A stretch of DNA of 64,000 nucleotides. Origin: Streptomyces sp. NBC_00102. Its GTDB lineage: Bacteria; Actinomycetota; Actinomycetes; Streptomycetales; Streptomycetaceae. Position numbers and translations under genes: made by a program. The stretch covers positions 1,426,001 through 1,490,000 of the forward strand of contig NZ_JAPEMC010000001.1 in assembly GCF_026343115.1 (NCBI RefSeq). The letters are read 5' to 3'. The notes below the pieces were generated by a model. That model was not told the DNA's origin and did no database searches. It saw only the letters and a program-made list of their open reading frames with translations. Shown here one piece after another: positions 50,349 to 59,732 of the stretch (position 1 is the stretch's first letter; every line of letters begins with the position of its first letter).

Positions 50349-50440
50349 AGGATCGGGGGGTGGTCGACGCGGCGCCGGCCGCCGCGTACGCGCCGCACGC
50401 TTTCCCGGTTTTCCGTCCCCTCGGCCCCCGGAGGCCCGCC

Positions 50441-50686
50441 TTGGACACGTCCGCCGGCACCGTCACCCCCGCCGCCCCCGTCACCCCGTTCTCCACGGTC
50501 ATCCGCACCGCCTCGCACGAGCAGCACACGGAGGCGGAGACCACGACCTTCATGGGAGACATGCTCGGCGGACGCCTGGGGGTGGACGCGTACACCCGCT
50601 ACACCGAGCAACTGTGGTTCGTGTACCGCGCACTCAACACGGCCGTCTTCCGCGAGCTGGGCGAGGCCTTCCCGCTCAGCGCCTGA
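50441..50686 (+). pseudogene. Heme oxygenase with internal in-frame deletion
   Basis: The N-terminal part is a typical heme oxygenase: FSTVIRTASHEQHTEAE (proximal heme His) ... FMGDMLGGRLGVDAYTRYTE, QLWFVYRAL. It then jumps directly into what looks like the normal C-terminal helix, NTAVFRELGEAFPLSA, and stops. Only 81 aa remain where the family has roughly 210-220, so about 130-140 residues, including the distal helix (GGQI-type Gly-rich motif), are missing with the frame kept. TTG start at 50441 with GGAGG 6 nt upstream; GTG 50361 is an alternative. Almost certainly not a working oxygenase. An iron-box-like promoter remains upstream. Confidence 0.75.
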
Positions 50687-50701
50687 GACCGACGGGCGGG
50701 G

Positions 50702-50732
50702 CCGGGCGGGGTGTCGGCCACACCCCGCCCGG
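50702..50732. terminator. Terminator between heme oxygenase remnant and phzF
   Basis: CCGGGCGGGGTGT (50702-50714) pairs perfectly with 50720-50732; 5-nt loop; convergent gap. Confidence 0.8.
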
Positions 50733-50773
50733 TCCGTCGCCGTTCCCGCCACCCCCGCGCCTGCACGCGCGGG

Positions 50774-51445
50774 TCAGCCCCGGTGGGCGAGCACCACGCG
50801 GCCGCCGATCTCGACGGTGCCGTCCGGTGCGGGCGCGGTGAGGATCTGGGAGCCGCGTCCCTGGGTGATGTTGAGCGCGCGGCCGAGCCGCGCGGTGAGC
50901 AGCAGGGCGGCGGCTCCGGTCGCCTCGTCCTCCACGATGCCGTCGTCGCGGCGCGGGAAAGCCCGCGCCCGCACCCGGCCGGCCGCCTCGTCCTCCCAGG
51001 CCCATACGTACAGCCAGCCCTCGCCCGGCGGAGGTCCGGTCAGCGCGTCGACCTCGGCGGCGGAGTCGTACCGCTCCAGTTCCCTCGGCGGCGCCCACTC
51101 CGGGCGTGCGGTGATCCAGGTGAACTCGCCGTCCTGGCGGGCGAACACGTCCCCCACTTCGAGTTCCAGGACCTCCAGGTCGAGCAGCCAGGCGCTGCCG
51201 ACGAGCGGGTGCCCGGCGAACGGCAGCCGGAGCCCCGGGGTCCAGATGTCCACCCGGCCGCGTTCCGGGTCGTCCACGAAGACCGTCTCACTGAAGCCGA
51301 GTCCGGCGGCGAGCGCCTGGCGGGAGGTCTCGTCGGGATAGTCGTCGCCGTCCCGCACGACACCGAGGGCGTTCCCGTGCCGGCCGTCGGGGGCGCAGAA
51401 CACCCGCAGGACGTCGATGCCGTCGGGTACGTCGAATTCACTCAT
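50774..51445 (-). CDS. PhzF-family isomerase/epimerase-like protein
   Basis: 223 aa, a short PhzF fold: VFCAPDGRHGNALGVV at the N-terminus, GLGFSETVFV with the presumed catalytic Glu (about residue 53), LPFAGHPLVGSAWLL, and the pseudo-repeat half with EDEATGAAALLL and RGSQI. PhzF relatives isomerise small substrates such as dihydro-hydroxyanthranilate; no phenazine genes are nearby, so substrate is unknown. ATG at 51445. A second PhzF domain occurs at the right edge of the window. Confidence 0.88.
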   Translation of the reverse strand: MSEFDVPDGIDVLRVFCAPDGRHGNALGVVRDGDDYPDETSRQALAAGLGFSETVFVDDPERGRVDIWTPGLRLPFAGHPLVGSAWLLDLEVLELEVGDVFARQDGEFTWITARPEWAPPRELERYDSAAEVDALTGPPPGEGWLYVWAWEDEAAGRVRARAFPRRDDGIVEDEATGAAALLLTARLGRALNITQGRGSQILTAPAPDGTVEIGGRVVLAHRG

Positions 51446-51615
51446 ACCGGCATTCAAGCATCCGTTCGGGACCGGGCCGTTCACGGCCGGGCCCGTGCGG
51501 CCCCGCACCCTGCGGGCGGGCGTAAATCGACTCCTCGCCCTCGCGCGCTTCTTCGCCCCGGTAGGGTTCCAACGGTCAGTGCGGACGACGGATCAGAAGG
51601 CGCAGAAGGCAACGG

Positions 51616-52602
51616 ATGAGAAGGCTGGGTCGGTCGGCGGCGGGACTCGCGGTGGCGACGGTACTGGGCGTGACGGCGAGCGGCTGCGTGACGGTGCACG
51701 GGGAACTGGAACAGGTGCCCGCGGCGACGAAGTCCGAGGCGGACCAGGCTCTCCAGGACTTCCTCACGGCGTACAACGCGGCGGACGCCGCGCTCGATCC
51801 GAAGCTGGACGCGGAGCAGGTGACGGGTGCGCTCGGGGCGATCAACCAGGCGGGTCTGAAGGCCCGGTCCACCTACACCGACGACCCCGCGGCGGCGCAC
51901 AAACCGCTGGAGCTCTCGGACGCGCACTACGTCGTACCGAAGAAGGCGGGCTGGCCGCGGTACTTCTTCGCGGACACCGACTCCAACCGTGACGTGGACG
52001 GAGGCGACGAGGACACCCGCTGGCTGCTCGTCTTCGAGCGGACCGGCCCCGACGCGCGGTGGAAGGTTCCCTATCTCGGGGTCGTTGCCCCTTCGCGGGT
52101 ACCGGAGTTCGCGCTGGACGCGGACGGGCTGGCGAAGCCCGTCGAGGCCGTGGGAGGCGAACTCGCGGTGCGGCCAGAGGACTTGAGTACCTCGTACACC
52201 GGTTACCTGTCCACCGGGGCACCGGACGTGTTCGCGGAGGGCGGGACCACCTCGGGCTGGCGGGCCGCCCGCGCGGCGACGAAGAAGCCGGGGTTCTCGT
52301 ACCAGTACATCGACCGCCCGCTCGAGGGCGCGTTCCGCCCGTTCGGGCTCGCGACGAAGGACGGCGGGGCGCTGGTTTTCTTCAGCAGCAAGCACTACGA
52401 ACGCCAGACGGCCGCCCAGGGGCTGAAGCCCGAGGTGAACAGGGACACCTTGGCGCTGCTCTCGGGTGAGGTGAAGAGCTCCCTCACCAAGGAGCGCGTC
52501 TCCAGCCAGCTGGTGTACGTACCCGCGCGGGGCGCGGCCGGGGGCGCGAAGGTCACCGTACTGAACCGGCTGCCGGGACTGGTCGCGGCGACCGGCGAGT
52601 AG
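51616..52602 (+). CDS. Exported lipoprotein, unknown function
   Basis: 328 aa. Signal peptide with lipobox TASGC (Cys about residue 24). Mature part begins with helical ALQDFLTAYNAADAALDPKL, suggestive of an NTF2/SnoaL-like start, followed by beta-rich sequence (WLLVFERTGPDARWKVPYLG). ATG at 51616 with GAAGG upstream. Conserved in Streptomyces as hypothetical; no enzyme motif seen. Confidence 0.82.
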   Translation: MRRLGRSAAGLAVATVLGVTASGCVTVHGELEQVPAATKSEADQALQDFLTAYNAADAALDPKLDAEQVTGALGAINQAGLKARSTYTDDPAAAHKPLELSDAHYVVPKKAGWPRYFFADTDSNRDVDGGDEDTRWLLVFERTGPDARWKVPYLGVVAPSRVPEFALDADGLAKPVEAVGGELAVRPEDLSTSYTGYLSTGAPDVFAEGGTTSGWRAARAATKKPGFSYQYIDRPLEGAFRPFGLATKDGGALVFFSSKHYERQTAAQGLKPEVNRDTLALLSGEVKSSLTKERVSSQLVYVPARGAAGGAKVTVLNRLPGLVAATGE

Positions 52603-52672
52603 GGGGCGCGGGCCGGGATCATGCCGGCCGGTGCCCGGGCGACGGGCCCCGGGTCCTGCGGAGTCCCGGCGT

Positions 52673-53419
52673 TCAGCGGCCCAGCGGCCAGGCCACGGCG
52701 GCCGGGTCGAGGCCGTTCGCCTCGTCGCTGTCCACGTACACGGCGCAGGCGTCGGTCAGCGCCTCCAGCAGGGTCAGCGGGTCCGGCAGCGGGTGCTCGG
52801 GGCCGCGTACCCAGCGCACGTCGAGCTCACCGGGGAGACGGGCGGGCGGGAGCAGGACGTAGCTGCCGCGGCAGTGCCAGCGCAGTCCGGGGTGCTCGTC
52901 CATGGTCTCGGGGTGCGAGTCCAGCTCGCAGGGCCACCACTCGTCCTCGTCCTCGGGGGTGCCGCGGGTGGCGGTGAAGAAGAGCATCCGGTCGTCGCCG
53001 GAGCGGGCCACGGGTCCGACGTCGATGCCGCCGTCGAGCAGCCGCTCCAGGGCACTGACGCCCGCCGAGAGCGGCACGTCCAGCACGTCGTGGATCATCC
53101 CGGTGGCGGTGATGAAGTTCGCCAGCGGCTGGCCCTCGGCCCAGCGTTCGATCTGCGCGCGGTCGGTGGTCGACTGGGTCTGCCAGGCGAACGACACGGG
53201 GTGGCGGGCGGGGGTGGGGCATCCGATGCGTTCGCAGGAACATCGGTGTCCGAGCGGGTGGGCGGCGGGCGAGATCGGCATCCCGGCCTCCGCGACGGCC
53301 AGGAGCATGCCCAGTCTGGCCGCCGAGCCGTCGGCGTCGCTCTGCTGCTTGGGTCGTCGCCGCAGCCACTGGGAAATCTTGCCCTCTGTGCCGCGGTTGC
53401 GGCCGGAATCGGCGCCCAT
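52673..53419 (-). CDS. Prim-pol-like (bifunctional DNA primase/polymerase N-terminal) protein
   Basis: 248 aa. HRCSCERIGCPTPARHPVSF (about 60-78), NFITATG and the later MLFFTATRG/WHCRGSYVLLPPA segments match the Prim-Pol (archaeo-eukaryotic primase-like) domain found in plasmid replication proteins, but here it is alone and short, without helicase. Such stand-alone versions are frequent in Streptomyces chromosomes; whether they synthesise DNA is unknown. ATG at 53419 with GAGGGGA. Confidence 0.7.
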   Translation of the reverse strand: MGADSGRNRGTEGKISQWLRRRPKQQSDADGSAARLGMLLAVAEAGMPISPAAHPLGHRCSCERIGCPTPARHPVSFAWQTQSTTDRAQIERWAEGQPLANFITATGMIHDVLDVPLSAGVSALERLLDGGIDVGPVARSGDDRMLFFTATRGTPEDEDEWWPCELDSHPETMDEHPGLRWHCRGSYVLLPPARLPGELDVRWVRGPEHPLPDPLTLLEALTDACAVYVDSDEANGLDPAAVAWPLGR

Positions 53420-53730
53420 CTATCCCCTCACCTCACGGTTACCCGTCCATGGTCCCACCATCCTGCGCCTCGGGTGGCCAGAGTTGACCGACGGGGCGGG
53501 ACACCACCGCCCCGAGTGAGGGACATCACGTCCGAAACCGGGCGATCGACGGGCATTCTCCCTCGTCGTGGCGGGAACCGGGCCGCCGCGCCCCGGTCCG
53601 CGGCGACCGGCCACCGTCACCCGATCGGCGCACTGCGGACCGGGGCCCGCACGGCGCACCATGGGCTCACGCGCAGACCGCGCGCACCCCACCGTGCCGC
53701 AGCCGAGGCTGCCGTTCGTGAGGAGCCCCC
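53420..53730. other. Divergent intergenic region
   Basis: 311 bp between the prim-pol-like gene and ddaH. It must hold both promoters; no clear -10/-35 pair, operator palindrome, RNA or small gene was recognised. Confidence 0.5.
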
Positions 53731-54549
53731 GTGCACCGTGACGCCACCCCTCGTCGCTATCTGATGTGCGCCCCGGAACACTTCCGGGTCACCTACTCCA
53801 TCAACCCGTGGATGGACCCGTCCAAGCCCGTCGATCTGCCGCTGGCGCAGACGCAGTGGGAGGACCTCCGTGACCGCTACCGCGCTCTCGGTCACACCGT
53901 GGAGGAGCTGACGCCGCTGCCCGGTCTGCCGGACATGGTCTTCGCCGCCAACGGGGCGACCGTGATCGGCGGGCGGGTGCTGGGCGCGCGGTTCGCGCAC
54001 CCGGAGCGGCACGGCGAGGCCGAGGCGCACCGGGAGTGGTTCCTGCTCCACGGTTACACGGAGTTCCGCGAGCCTGAGCACGTCAACGAGGGCGAGGGCG
54101 ATTTCGCCGTCACCTCGTCCTTCGTGCTGGCCGGCACGGGGTTCCGGTCGAGTCCGCTCGCGCACGACGAGGCGCAGGAGTTCTTCGGCCGGCCGGTGAT
54201 CGGGCTGGATCTGGTGGACCCGCGCTACTACCACCTGGACACGGCGCTCTGCGTGCTCGACGACGCGGCCGACGAGATCATGTACTACCCCGGCGCGTTC
54301 TCCCCCGGCAGCCGTTCCGTGCTGGCCCGGCTCTTCCCGGACGCCCTGATCGCCGGGGAGCCCGATGCCGCCGGGCTCGGCCTGAACGCGGTCAGCGACG
54401 GCCTGCACGTGCTGCTGCCACAGGCCGCGACGGGGCTGTTCGAGCCACTGCGGGACCGTGGCTTCGAGCCGGTGCCGATGGACCTGAGCGAGCTGCTGAA
54501 GGGCGGCGGCAGTGTGAAGTGCTGCACCCAGGAGCTGCGGGACCGGTGA
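53731..54549 (+). CDS. ddaH: Dimethylargininase (amidinotransferase family)
   Basis: 272 aa; hydrolyses N-omega-methylated arginines to citrulline. Beta/alpha-propeller motifs: MCAPEHFRVTYSINPWM, MVFAANGA, NEGEGDF, GLNAVSDGLHVLLP (catalytic His) and the C-terminal GGGSVKCCTQEL with the nucleophile Cys. GTG at 53731 with AGGAG 5-6 nt upstream. Some relatives are arginine deiminase-like, but the C-terminal motif and length suit DDAH. Confidence 0.93.
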   Translation: MHRDATPRRYLMCAPEHFRVTYSINPWMDPSKPVDLPLAQTQWEDLRDRYRALGHTVEELTPLPGLPDMVFAANGATVIGGRVLGARFAHPERHGEAEAHREWFLLHGYTEFREPEHVNEGEGDFAVTSSFVLAGTGFRSSPLAHDEAQEFFGRPVIGLDLVDPRYYHLDTALCVLDDAADEIMYYPGAFSPGSRSVLARLFPDALIAGEPDAAGLGLNAVSDGLHVLLPQAATGLFEPLRDRGFEPVPMDLSELLKGGGSVKCCTQELRDR

Positions 54550-54563
54550 GGCGGTCCGGCAGT

Positions 54564-54595
54564 CCGGTGGGCGGGCCCTCGCGCCCGCCCACCGG
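54564..54595. terminator. Terminator between ddaH and rsm22-like gene
   Basis: CCGGTGGGCGGG (54564-54575) pairs perfectly with 54584-54595, 8-nt loop; ends 1 nt before the neighbouring stop codon. Confidence 0.8.
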
Positions 54596-55591
54596 TCAGT
54601 CCTGCTCGGGCGGCGGCCAGGCGTCGCCCCAGTCGGTGTCCCTGGCGGCCCGGTAGAGCGCGCCGTGGCGTTTGGTGACGGTCTCCCGCCGCAGGGCCTC
54701 GTCCCGGGTGCAGAGCTCCAGCAGGACCTGGCCCTTGCGGATCTGGGGCCGGCGGGTGACCCGGGCGGCCACAGGCTCGACGGGGAAGCGGGTCGCGACG
54801 ACGTAGGAGAACTTCTCGTCCTCGTGGCTCAGCGTCCCGCCCTTGACCTGCCGGTGCAGGGAGGAGCGGCTGACCCGGGCGGAGAAGTGGCACCAGTCGG
54901 TGCCCGGCTCGATGGGGCAGGCGGAGCTGTGCGGGCAGGGCGCCGCGACCGTCATCCCGGCGGCGATCAGCCGGTCGCGCGCCTCGATCACCCGGGCGTA
55001 CCCGTCGGGGGTGCCGGGCTCCACGACGACGACGGCCTGCGCGGCACCGGCCGCCGCGTCGGCCAGCTCGGTCCGGGCGGCGGGGGTCAGCTCCTTGAGG
55101 ACGTAGGAGACGGTCACCAGGTCCGTGGGGGCCAGCTCCAGCGCGGACCCGATCCGGGCGCGCTGCCAGCGGGCGGCCCGCAGCCCGGGGGGCCCGCCGG
55201 CCTCGGCGAGCTCGCGGCCGAGCGCGAGGGCCGGTTCGGCCCAGTCCAGGACGGTGGTGTCCGTACCGTCCCAGGCCCCGGCGACGGCCCAGCTCGCCGC
55301 GCCGGTACCGCCGCCGACGTCGGTGTGGGTGGCCGGCGCCCACTCCGGGGCGGCCTCGCGCAGTGCGTCCAGGGCGGCCCGTACGGCCTCGAAGGTCGCG
55401 GGCATCCGGTACGCGGCGTAGGCGACGACGTCCGCCCGGTCCCGCAGCACCGGCGCGTCGGTCGGTGTCGTCCCGCGGTAGCTGGCGATCAGCCGGTCGA
55501 CGGCCTGGGCCGCCTGCTTGGGCGGCAGTCCGTCGAGCAGACCGGCGAGGGCCGCGCGCAGGGCTTCGGAGGTGGGGAGGGTGTCGTTCAC
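54596..55591 (-). CDS. Rsm22-family methyltransferase-like ribosome assembly protein
   Basis: 331 aa. SAM-binding motif TDVGGGTGAASWAVAGAW (about 90-107) and TDLVTVSYVLKEL. A Cys cluster CPHSSACPIEPGTDWCHF plus LELCTRD matches the four iron-sulfur ligands reported for the mitochondrial relative METTL17, so an Fe-S cluster is likely. Acts on small-subunit ribosome assembly by homology. GTG at 55591; TAGAAT at 55603-55598 lies 6 nt upstream (leaderless type). Confidence 0.88.
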   Translation of the reverse strand: MNDTLPTSEALRAALAGLLDGLPPKQAAQAVDRLIASYRGTTPTDAPVLRDRADVVAYAAYRMPATFEAVRAALDALREAAPEWAPATHTDVGGGTGAASWAVAGAWDGTDTTVLDWAEPALALGRELAEAGGPPGLRAARWQRARIGSALELAPTDLVTVSYVLKELTPAARTELADAAAGAAQAVVVVEPGTPDGYARVIEARDRLIAAGMTVAAPCPHSSACPIEPGTDWCHFSARVSRSSLHRQVKGGTLSHEDEKFSYVVATRFPVEPVAARVTRRPQIRKGQVLLELCTRDEALRRETVTKRHGALYRAARDTDWGDAWPPPEQD

Positions 55592-55757
55592 CGAGGAATT
55601 CTAAGGTCGCCCGGGGAGGCCGTGCGGACGCCCCGGGCGGCGGGCCGTACCCGTCCGGTCACGGGTGCGCGACGGGGATGCGGGTAACTCCGCTTGCCCA
55701 TGTGGCAGTTGCTACGCTGACCGCCGCGAGACCCGCGACGGCCCAACGGGGGGACCC

Positions 55758-57122
55758 ATGAGACAGAGGATCGTTCGACTGACTCTGGTCGGCGGGGTGG
55801 TCTTCCTGGCGCTCCTTCTGCTGCTGGCGACCTGCGGGGGCTCCTCCGGCGAGAGCGGCGAGGGCGGCACGGCCGGCACGGACGCGAAAAGCAGGGGCGC
55901 CACGGCTCCGGCGTCCTCCGCCTCCCCGTCGGTCAAGCCCTCGCCCTCCGTGTCCGGGCGGACCGTGCTGGACGTGCCGCCGCAGTACACGACGGCGAGC
56001 GGCTGGGAGATCGTCGGCGCCTCGCCGGACATCGCCTTCTCCTGGCCGACGGGCACCCTGGCCTATCTGGAGCGCACGGCGGACCGGCGCTACCGGGTGC
56101 GCACACTGGACACGGCCACCGGGAAGCTGGGGTGGCGCGGCGAGGCCCGCCAGTCGCTGGACCCGGAGAGCTACCCCCGGCTGCTGACCGTCTCCCGGCA
56201 GGACCGGGACTTCTTCGTCACCTGGTCGTACGGGAAGGCGGGCGACGGGCTCGCACCGTCGGAGACGTTCCTGTCGATCGACGTGTACGCGGCGGCCGAC
56301 GGCGACCGTCACCATGTGGAGCTGCCGTGGAGCGGTGCTCCGGCCGTCACCGCGAGTGGCCCGGACATCGTGGTCTCCGACGGTGACGCGAACGTGGCGC
56401 TGATCGACCCGGTGACCGGCGGGACGTCGAAGATCGCGGCGTCGGAGCTGAAGTACCCGAAGGGCTGTACCGCCTGCCGCACGCTGACGGAGGTGATCGG
56501 CCAGACCGGGCAGGGACTGCTGGTGGGCGGGGCACGGGAGTTCTGGGTGCCGGGCGGCTGGTACAGCCGCGACGTCGCGCCGAAGGGCGCCGACCCGGCC
56601 TCCGGGGTGCCGACCTCCGTGGCGGCGGGGATGGTGCTGGCGAAGTGGCAGCCGGAGAAGTCCTCGAAGCGGGCGGCGACCCACGAGCTGTGGACGGTGC
56701 ACGACGCGGCGAGCGGCAAGGCGCTGGTGTCGGTCGAGTGCCACCGTCCGGCCATACAGCCCGGCCGCTACCCGCAGGCGGTGGTGCCGCCCTCGGGCGA
56801 CTACCTGATCGCCGGGAACCTGGCGTTCGACCTGGTGGCCAGGAAGGGGTACTGCCTGGAGGACGAGGACGGCTCGTCCCACGTGACGCTCGCCTCGGTG
56901 ACGGACGACGGCATCGCCTACGGCGCCCGGAGCGTGCGGGACGCCGAGGAGGCACTGGCCGGGGGCGGGGTGCCGGTGGTGGTGGACTTCGTCGACGGGG
57001 CGGACGAACCGCTTCCCCGGGACGTACGGCTGCCGGTCGCGGAGACGACCGGTGTCGGGATCTTCCGCACCACGGACCGCGAGGACCGGGCCCATCTGAT
57101 CGGCTACCCGCGCGCGGACTGA
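55758..57122 (+). CDS. Secreted/membrane-anchored protein, probable beta-propeller
   Basis: 454 aa. N-terminal hydrophobic segment RLTLVGGVVFLALLLLLATC; the Cys after LLAT could be a lipobox, so lipoprotein or signal anchor. A Ser/Pro linker (about 30-70) precedes beta-rich sequence with repeated blade-like phrases (YRVRTLDTATGKLGWRGEA, NVALIDPVTGGTSKI, LWTVHDAASGKALVSVECH), suggesting a PQQ/WD-type propeller. ATG at 55758 with GGGGGA. Function unknown. Confidence 0.8.
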   Translation: MRQRIVRLTLVGGVVFLALLLLLATCGGSSGESGEGGTAGTDAKSRGATAPASSASPSVKPSPSVSGRTVLDVPPQYTTASGWEIVGASPDIAFSWPTGTLAYLERTADRRYRVRTLDTATGKLGWRGEARQSLDPESYPRLLTVSRQDRDFFVTWSYGKAGDGLAPSETFLSIDVYAAADGDRHHVELPWSGAPAVTASGPDIVVSDGDANVALIDPVTGGTSKIAASELKYPKGCTACRTLTEVIGQTGQGLLVGGAREFWVPGGWYSRDVAPKGADPASGVPTSVAAGMVLAKWQPEKSSKRAATHELWTVHDAASGKALVSVECHRPAIQPGRYPQAVVPPSGDYLIAGNLAFDLVARKGYCLEDEDGSSHVTLASVTDDGIAYGARSVRDAEEALAGGGVPVVVDFVDGADEPLPRDVRLPVAETTGVGIFRTTDREDRAHLIGYPRAD

Positions 57123-57147
57123 CCGGCCGCCCGTGCGGGGGCCTACA

Positions 57148-57185
57148 CCCCGTGATCCGGGAGCGGTGCGGTACGGATCACGGGG
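57148..57185. terminator. Bidirectional terminator, convergent gap
   Basis: CCCCGTGATCCG (57148-57159) pairs perfectly with 57174-57185, 14-nt loop. Confidence 0.75.
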
Positions 57186-57206
57186 CGGAGGCGGGTCCTG
57201 CGGGTG

Positions 57207-58589
57207 TCACAGCCCGCCCTCGGTGCGGCCGCGGCGCTCCCAGGGGCGGCAGAGCACCAGGAAGCAGGTCATGGCCGCGGCGGCGCAGACGGTCTGGACG
57301 AGGGCCATCGGGACGGCCGTGTCCTCCCCCGCGATGCCCACCAGCGGCGAGGCGATCGCGCCGATGAGGAACGACGAGGTACCGAGCAGCGCGGAGGCGG
57401 AGCCCGCCGCGTGCTTGGAGCGCATCAGCGCCTGGGAGTTGGTGTTGGGCAGGGCGAGGCTCATCGCGGCCATCAGGACGAACAGCGTGCCGGCGATGGG
57501 GGCGAGCCCCACCTCGCCGAAGACCCCGCTGGTCATCAGCAGCAGCGCGACGGCCGCGGCGAGGATCACGCAGAGCCCGACGAACAGGACCCGGTCGAGG
57601 CTGACCCGGCCGACGAGGAGCTTGCCGTTGATCTGGCCGACGACGATCAGGCCGACGGAGTTGAGGCCGAAGAGCAGGCTGAAGGTCTGCGGCGAGGCGC
57701 CGTAGATCTCCTGGATGACGAACGGCGAGGCGCTGACGTAGGCGAAGAGGGCCGCGAAGGCGAGGCCGCCCGCGATCGTGTAGCCGATGAACACGCGGTC
57801 GGCGAAGAGGCCGCGCATGGTGCGCAGGGCGTCGGCGACACCGCCGGTGTGACGTTCCTCCTGCGGCAGCGTCTCGTGCAGGCTCTTCCACACGACCAGG
57901 GTCAGCGCGATGCCGACGACGGTGAGGACGACGAAGACACCGCGCCAGTCGGTGATCCGCAGCACCTGTCCGCCGATCAGCGGGGCGACGATCGGGGCGA
58001 CGCCGGAGATCAGCATCAGGGTGGAGAAGAACTTCGCCATGTCGATGCCGTCGTAGAGGTCACGCACGACGGCCCGGGAGATCACGATCCCGGCCGAGCC
58101 CGCGAGGCCCTGGAGGAGGCGGAAGCCGATGAGCATCTCGGCGTTGGGGGCGATGGCGCAGATCGCCGTGGCGAGGACGTAGACGACCATGCCGGTCAGG
58201 AGCGGTCCGCGGCGGCCCCACCGGTCGCTCATGGGGCCGACGACGAGCTGGCCCAGCGCCATGCCGAGGAGACAGGCGGTCAGCGTGAGCTGGACGGTGG
58301 CGGCCGGGGCGTGCAGCGCGTCGGTGACGTCGGGCAGCGCCGGCAGGTACATGTCCATGGACAGGGCCGGCAGCGCGGTGAGGCCGCCCAGCACCAGGGT
58401 CACCAGGAACGCGGTCCGCCGGACGGCTGCTGCCGGGGCGACCGGAAGGCCGGTGAGACCGGGAAGGGCCGGGCCGTCGAGGCCCGGCGCGGGGTCGGGA
58501 ACGGCGGGCCCGGTGATCACTTGTCCGGTTCCCGCCGTAGGTATGTGCTCTTGCTCTCGCTGGGCCCGGCTTCCGCCGCTGTCCGGCAT
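57207..58589 (-). CDS. Bcr/CflA-family multidrug MFS transporter
   Basis: 460 aa, about 12 helices after a 55-residue Pro-rich cytoplasmic N-terminus. ALPALSMDMYLPALPDVTDAL and GPMSDRWGRRGPLL (motif A) are the Bcr/CflA hallmark; GSAGIVISRAVVRDLYDG follows. ATG at 58589 with GGAGATG. Divergent from the oxidoreductase gene across 82 bp. Substrate unknown. Confidence 0.92.
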   Translation of the reverse strand: MPDSGGSRAQREQEHIPTAGTGQVITGPAVPDPAPGLDGPALPGLTGLPVAPAAAVRRTAFLVTLVLGGLTALPALSMDMYLPALPDVTDALHAPAATVQLTLTACLLGMALGQLVVGPMSDRWGRRGPLLTGMVVYVLATAICAIAPNAEMLIGFRLLQGLAGSAGIVISRAVVRDLYDGIDMAKFFSTLMLISGVAPIVAPLIGGQVLRITDWRGVFVVLTVVGIALTLVVWKSLHETLPQEERHTGGVADALRTMRGLFADRVFIGYTIAGGLAFAALFAYVSASPFVIQEIYGASPQTFSLLFGLNSVGLIVVGQINGKLLVGRVSLDRVLFVGLCVILAAAVALLLMTSGVFGEVGLAPIAGTLFVLMAAMSLALPNTNSQALMRSKHAAGSASALLGTSSFLIGAIASPLVGIAGEDTAVPMALVQTVCAAAAMTCFLVLCRPWERRGRTEGGL

Positions 58590-58671
58590 GCTTCATCTCC
58601 ACATCGTTGAAATCCGCATCTATGCTCTCAGCTCGGGCCGACTGGTCGTAACCCACTATCGAGGGCGGGGC

Positions 58672-59694
58672 ATGAGCGGGACTGTGCGTTGGGGCATATT
58701 GGCGACGGGCGGCATCGCCGCGACGTTCACCAAGGATCTGCTGGGACTGCCGGACGCCGAGGTGGTGGCGGTGGCCTCGCGCACCGAGGAGTCGGCCCGG
58801 GCGTTCGCCGAGCGGTTCGGTATCGAACGAGCCTACGGAAGCTGGGCCGAGCTCGTCGCGGACGAGGACGTCGATGTGGTGTACGTCGCAACCCCGCACT
58901 CCGCCCACTACGAGGCGACCGCGCTGGCGCTCCGCGCGGGCAAGCACGTGCTCTGCGAGAAGGCGTTCACGCTGGACGCGGGCCAGGCCGGCGAGCTGGT
59001 CGGGCTCGCCCGGGAGCGCGGGCTGTTCCTGATGGAGGCCATGTGGACCTACCTCAACCCGGTCGTCCGCCGTATGACGGAGCTGGTGCGCGAGGGCGCG
59101 ATCGGTGAGATCCGCACCATCCAGGCCGACTTCGGATTCGCGGGCGACGTGGGTCCCGAGCACCGGCTGCGCAACCCCGCGCTGGGCGGCGGCGCGCTGC
59201 TGGACCTGGGGGTCTACCCGGTGTCGTTCGCGCAGCTGCTGCTGGGCGAGCCGGACCGGGTGCAGGCGGACGCGCTGCTCTCCCCTGAGGGCACGGACCT
59301 GAACACCGGCATTCTGCTGGGCTGGGACTCGGGCGCGACCGCGCTGCTCTCCTGCTCGATCGTGGGACACCACGCCACGGCGGCGAGCGTCGTCGGCACG
59401 AAGGGCCGCATCGGCTTCCCGCGTGACTTCTTCCACCCCGATCACCTCCTCCTGCACCGCGCGGGCTCCTCGGACCCGGCGCCGGAGAAGATCGTCACGG
59501 GCCCTGGTCCGCAGGGCCTGTCCGGCATGCAGTACGAGGCGGTCGAGGTGATGCGCGCCCTGCGGGCGGGCGAGACCGAGTCCCCGCTGGTGCCGCTGGA
59601 CGGCTCGCTCGCGGTGATGCGGACGCTCGACGCGGTACGGGACCGCATCGGCGTCCGCTACCCGACCGACTCCCTTTCCCGGAAAGCTGACTGA
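58672..59694 (+). CDS. Gfo/Idh/MocA-family oxidoreductase
   Basis: 340 aa NAD(P)-dependent dehydrogenase. Rossmann start RWGILATGGIAATFTKDL, VYVATPHSAHYE, the conserved catalytic Lys in LCEKAFTLDA (EKA instead of the usual EKP), and GALLDLGVYPVSFA. Probably oxidises a sugar or cyclitol; substrate unknown. ATG at 58672 with GAGGG. Confidence 0.92.
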   Translation: MSGTVRWGILATGGIAATFTKDLLGLPDAEVVAVASRTEESARAFAERFGIERAYGSWAELVADEDVDVVYVATPHSAHYEATALALRAGKHVLCEKAFTLDAGQAGELVGLARERGLFLMEAMWTYLNPVVRRMTELVREGAIGEIRTIQADFGFAGDVGPEHRLRNPALGGGALLDLGVYPVSFAQLLLGEPDRVQADALLSPEGTDLNTGILLGWDSGATALLSCSIVGHHATAASVVGTKGRIGFPRDFFHPDHLLLHRAGSSDPAPEKIVTGPGPQGLSGMQYEAVEVMRALRAGETESPLVPLDGSLAVMRTLDAVRDRIGVRYPTDSLSRKAD

Positions 59695-59732
59695 CGACTA
59701 GTCATATGTGATCCGCCCGGTTCGGGCAGGGG

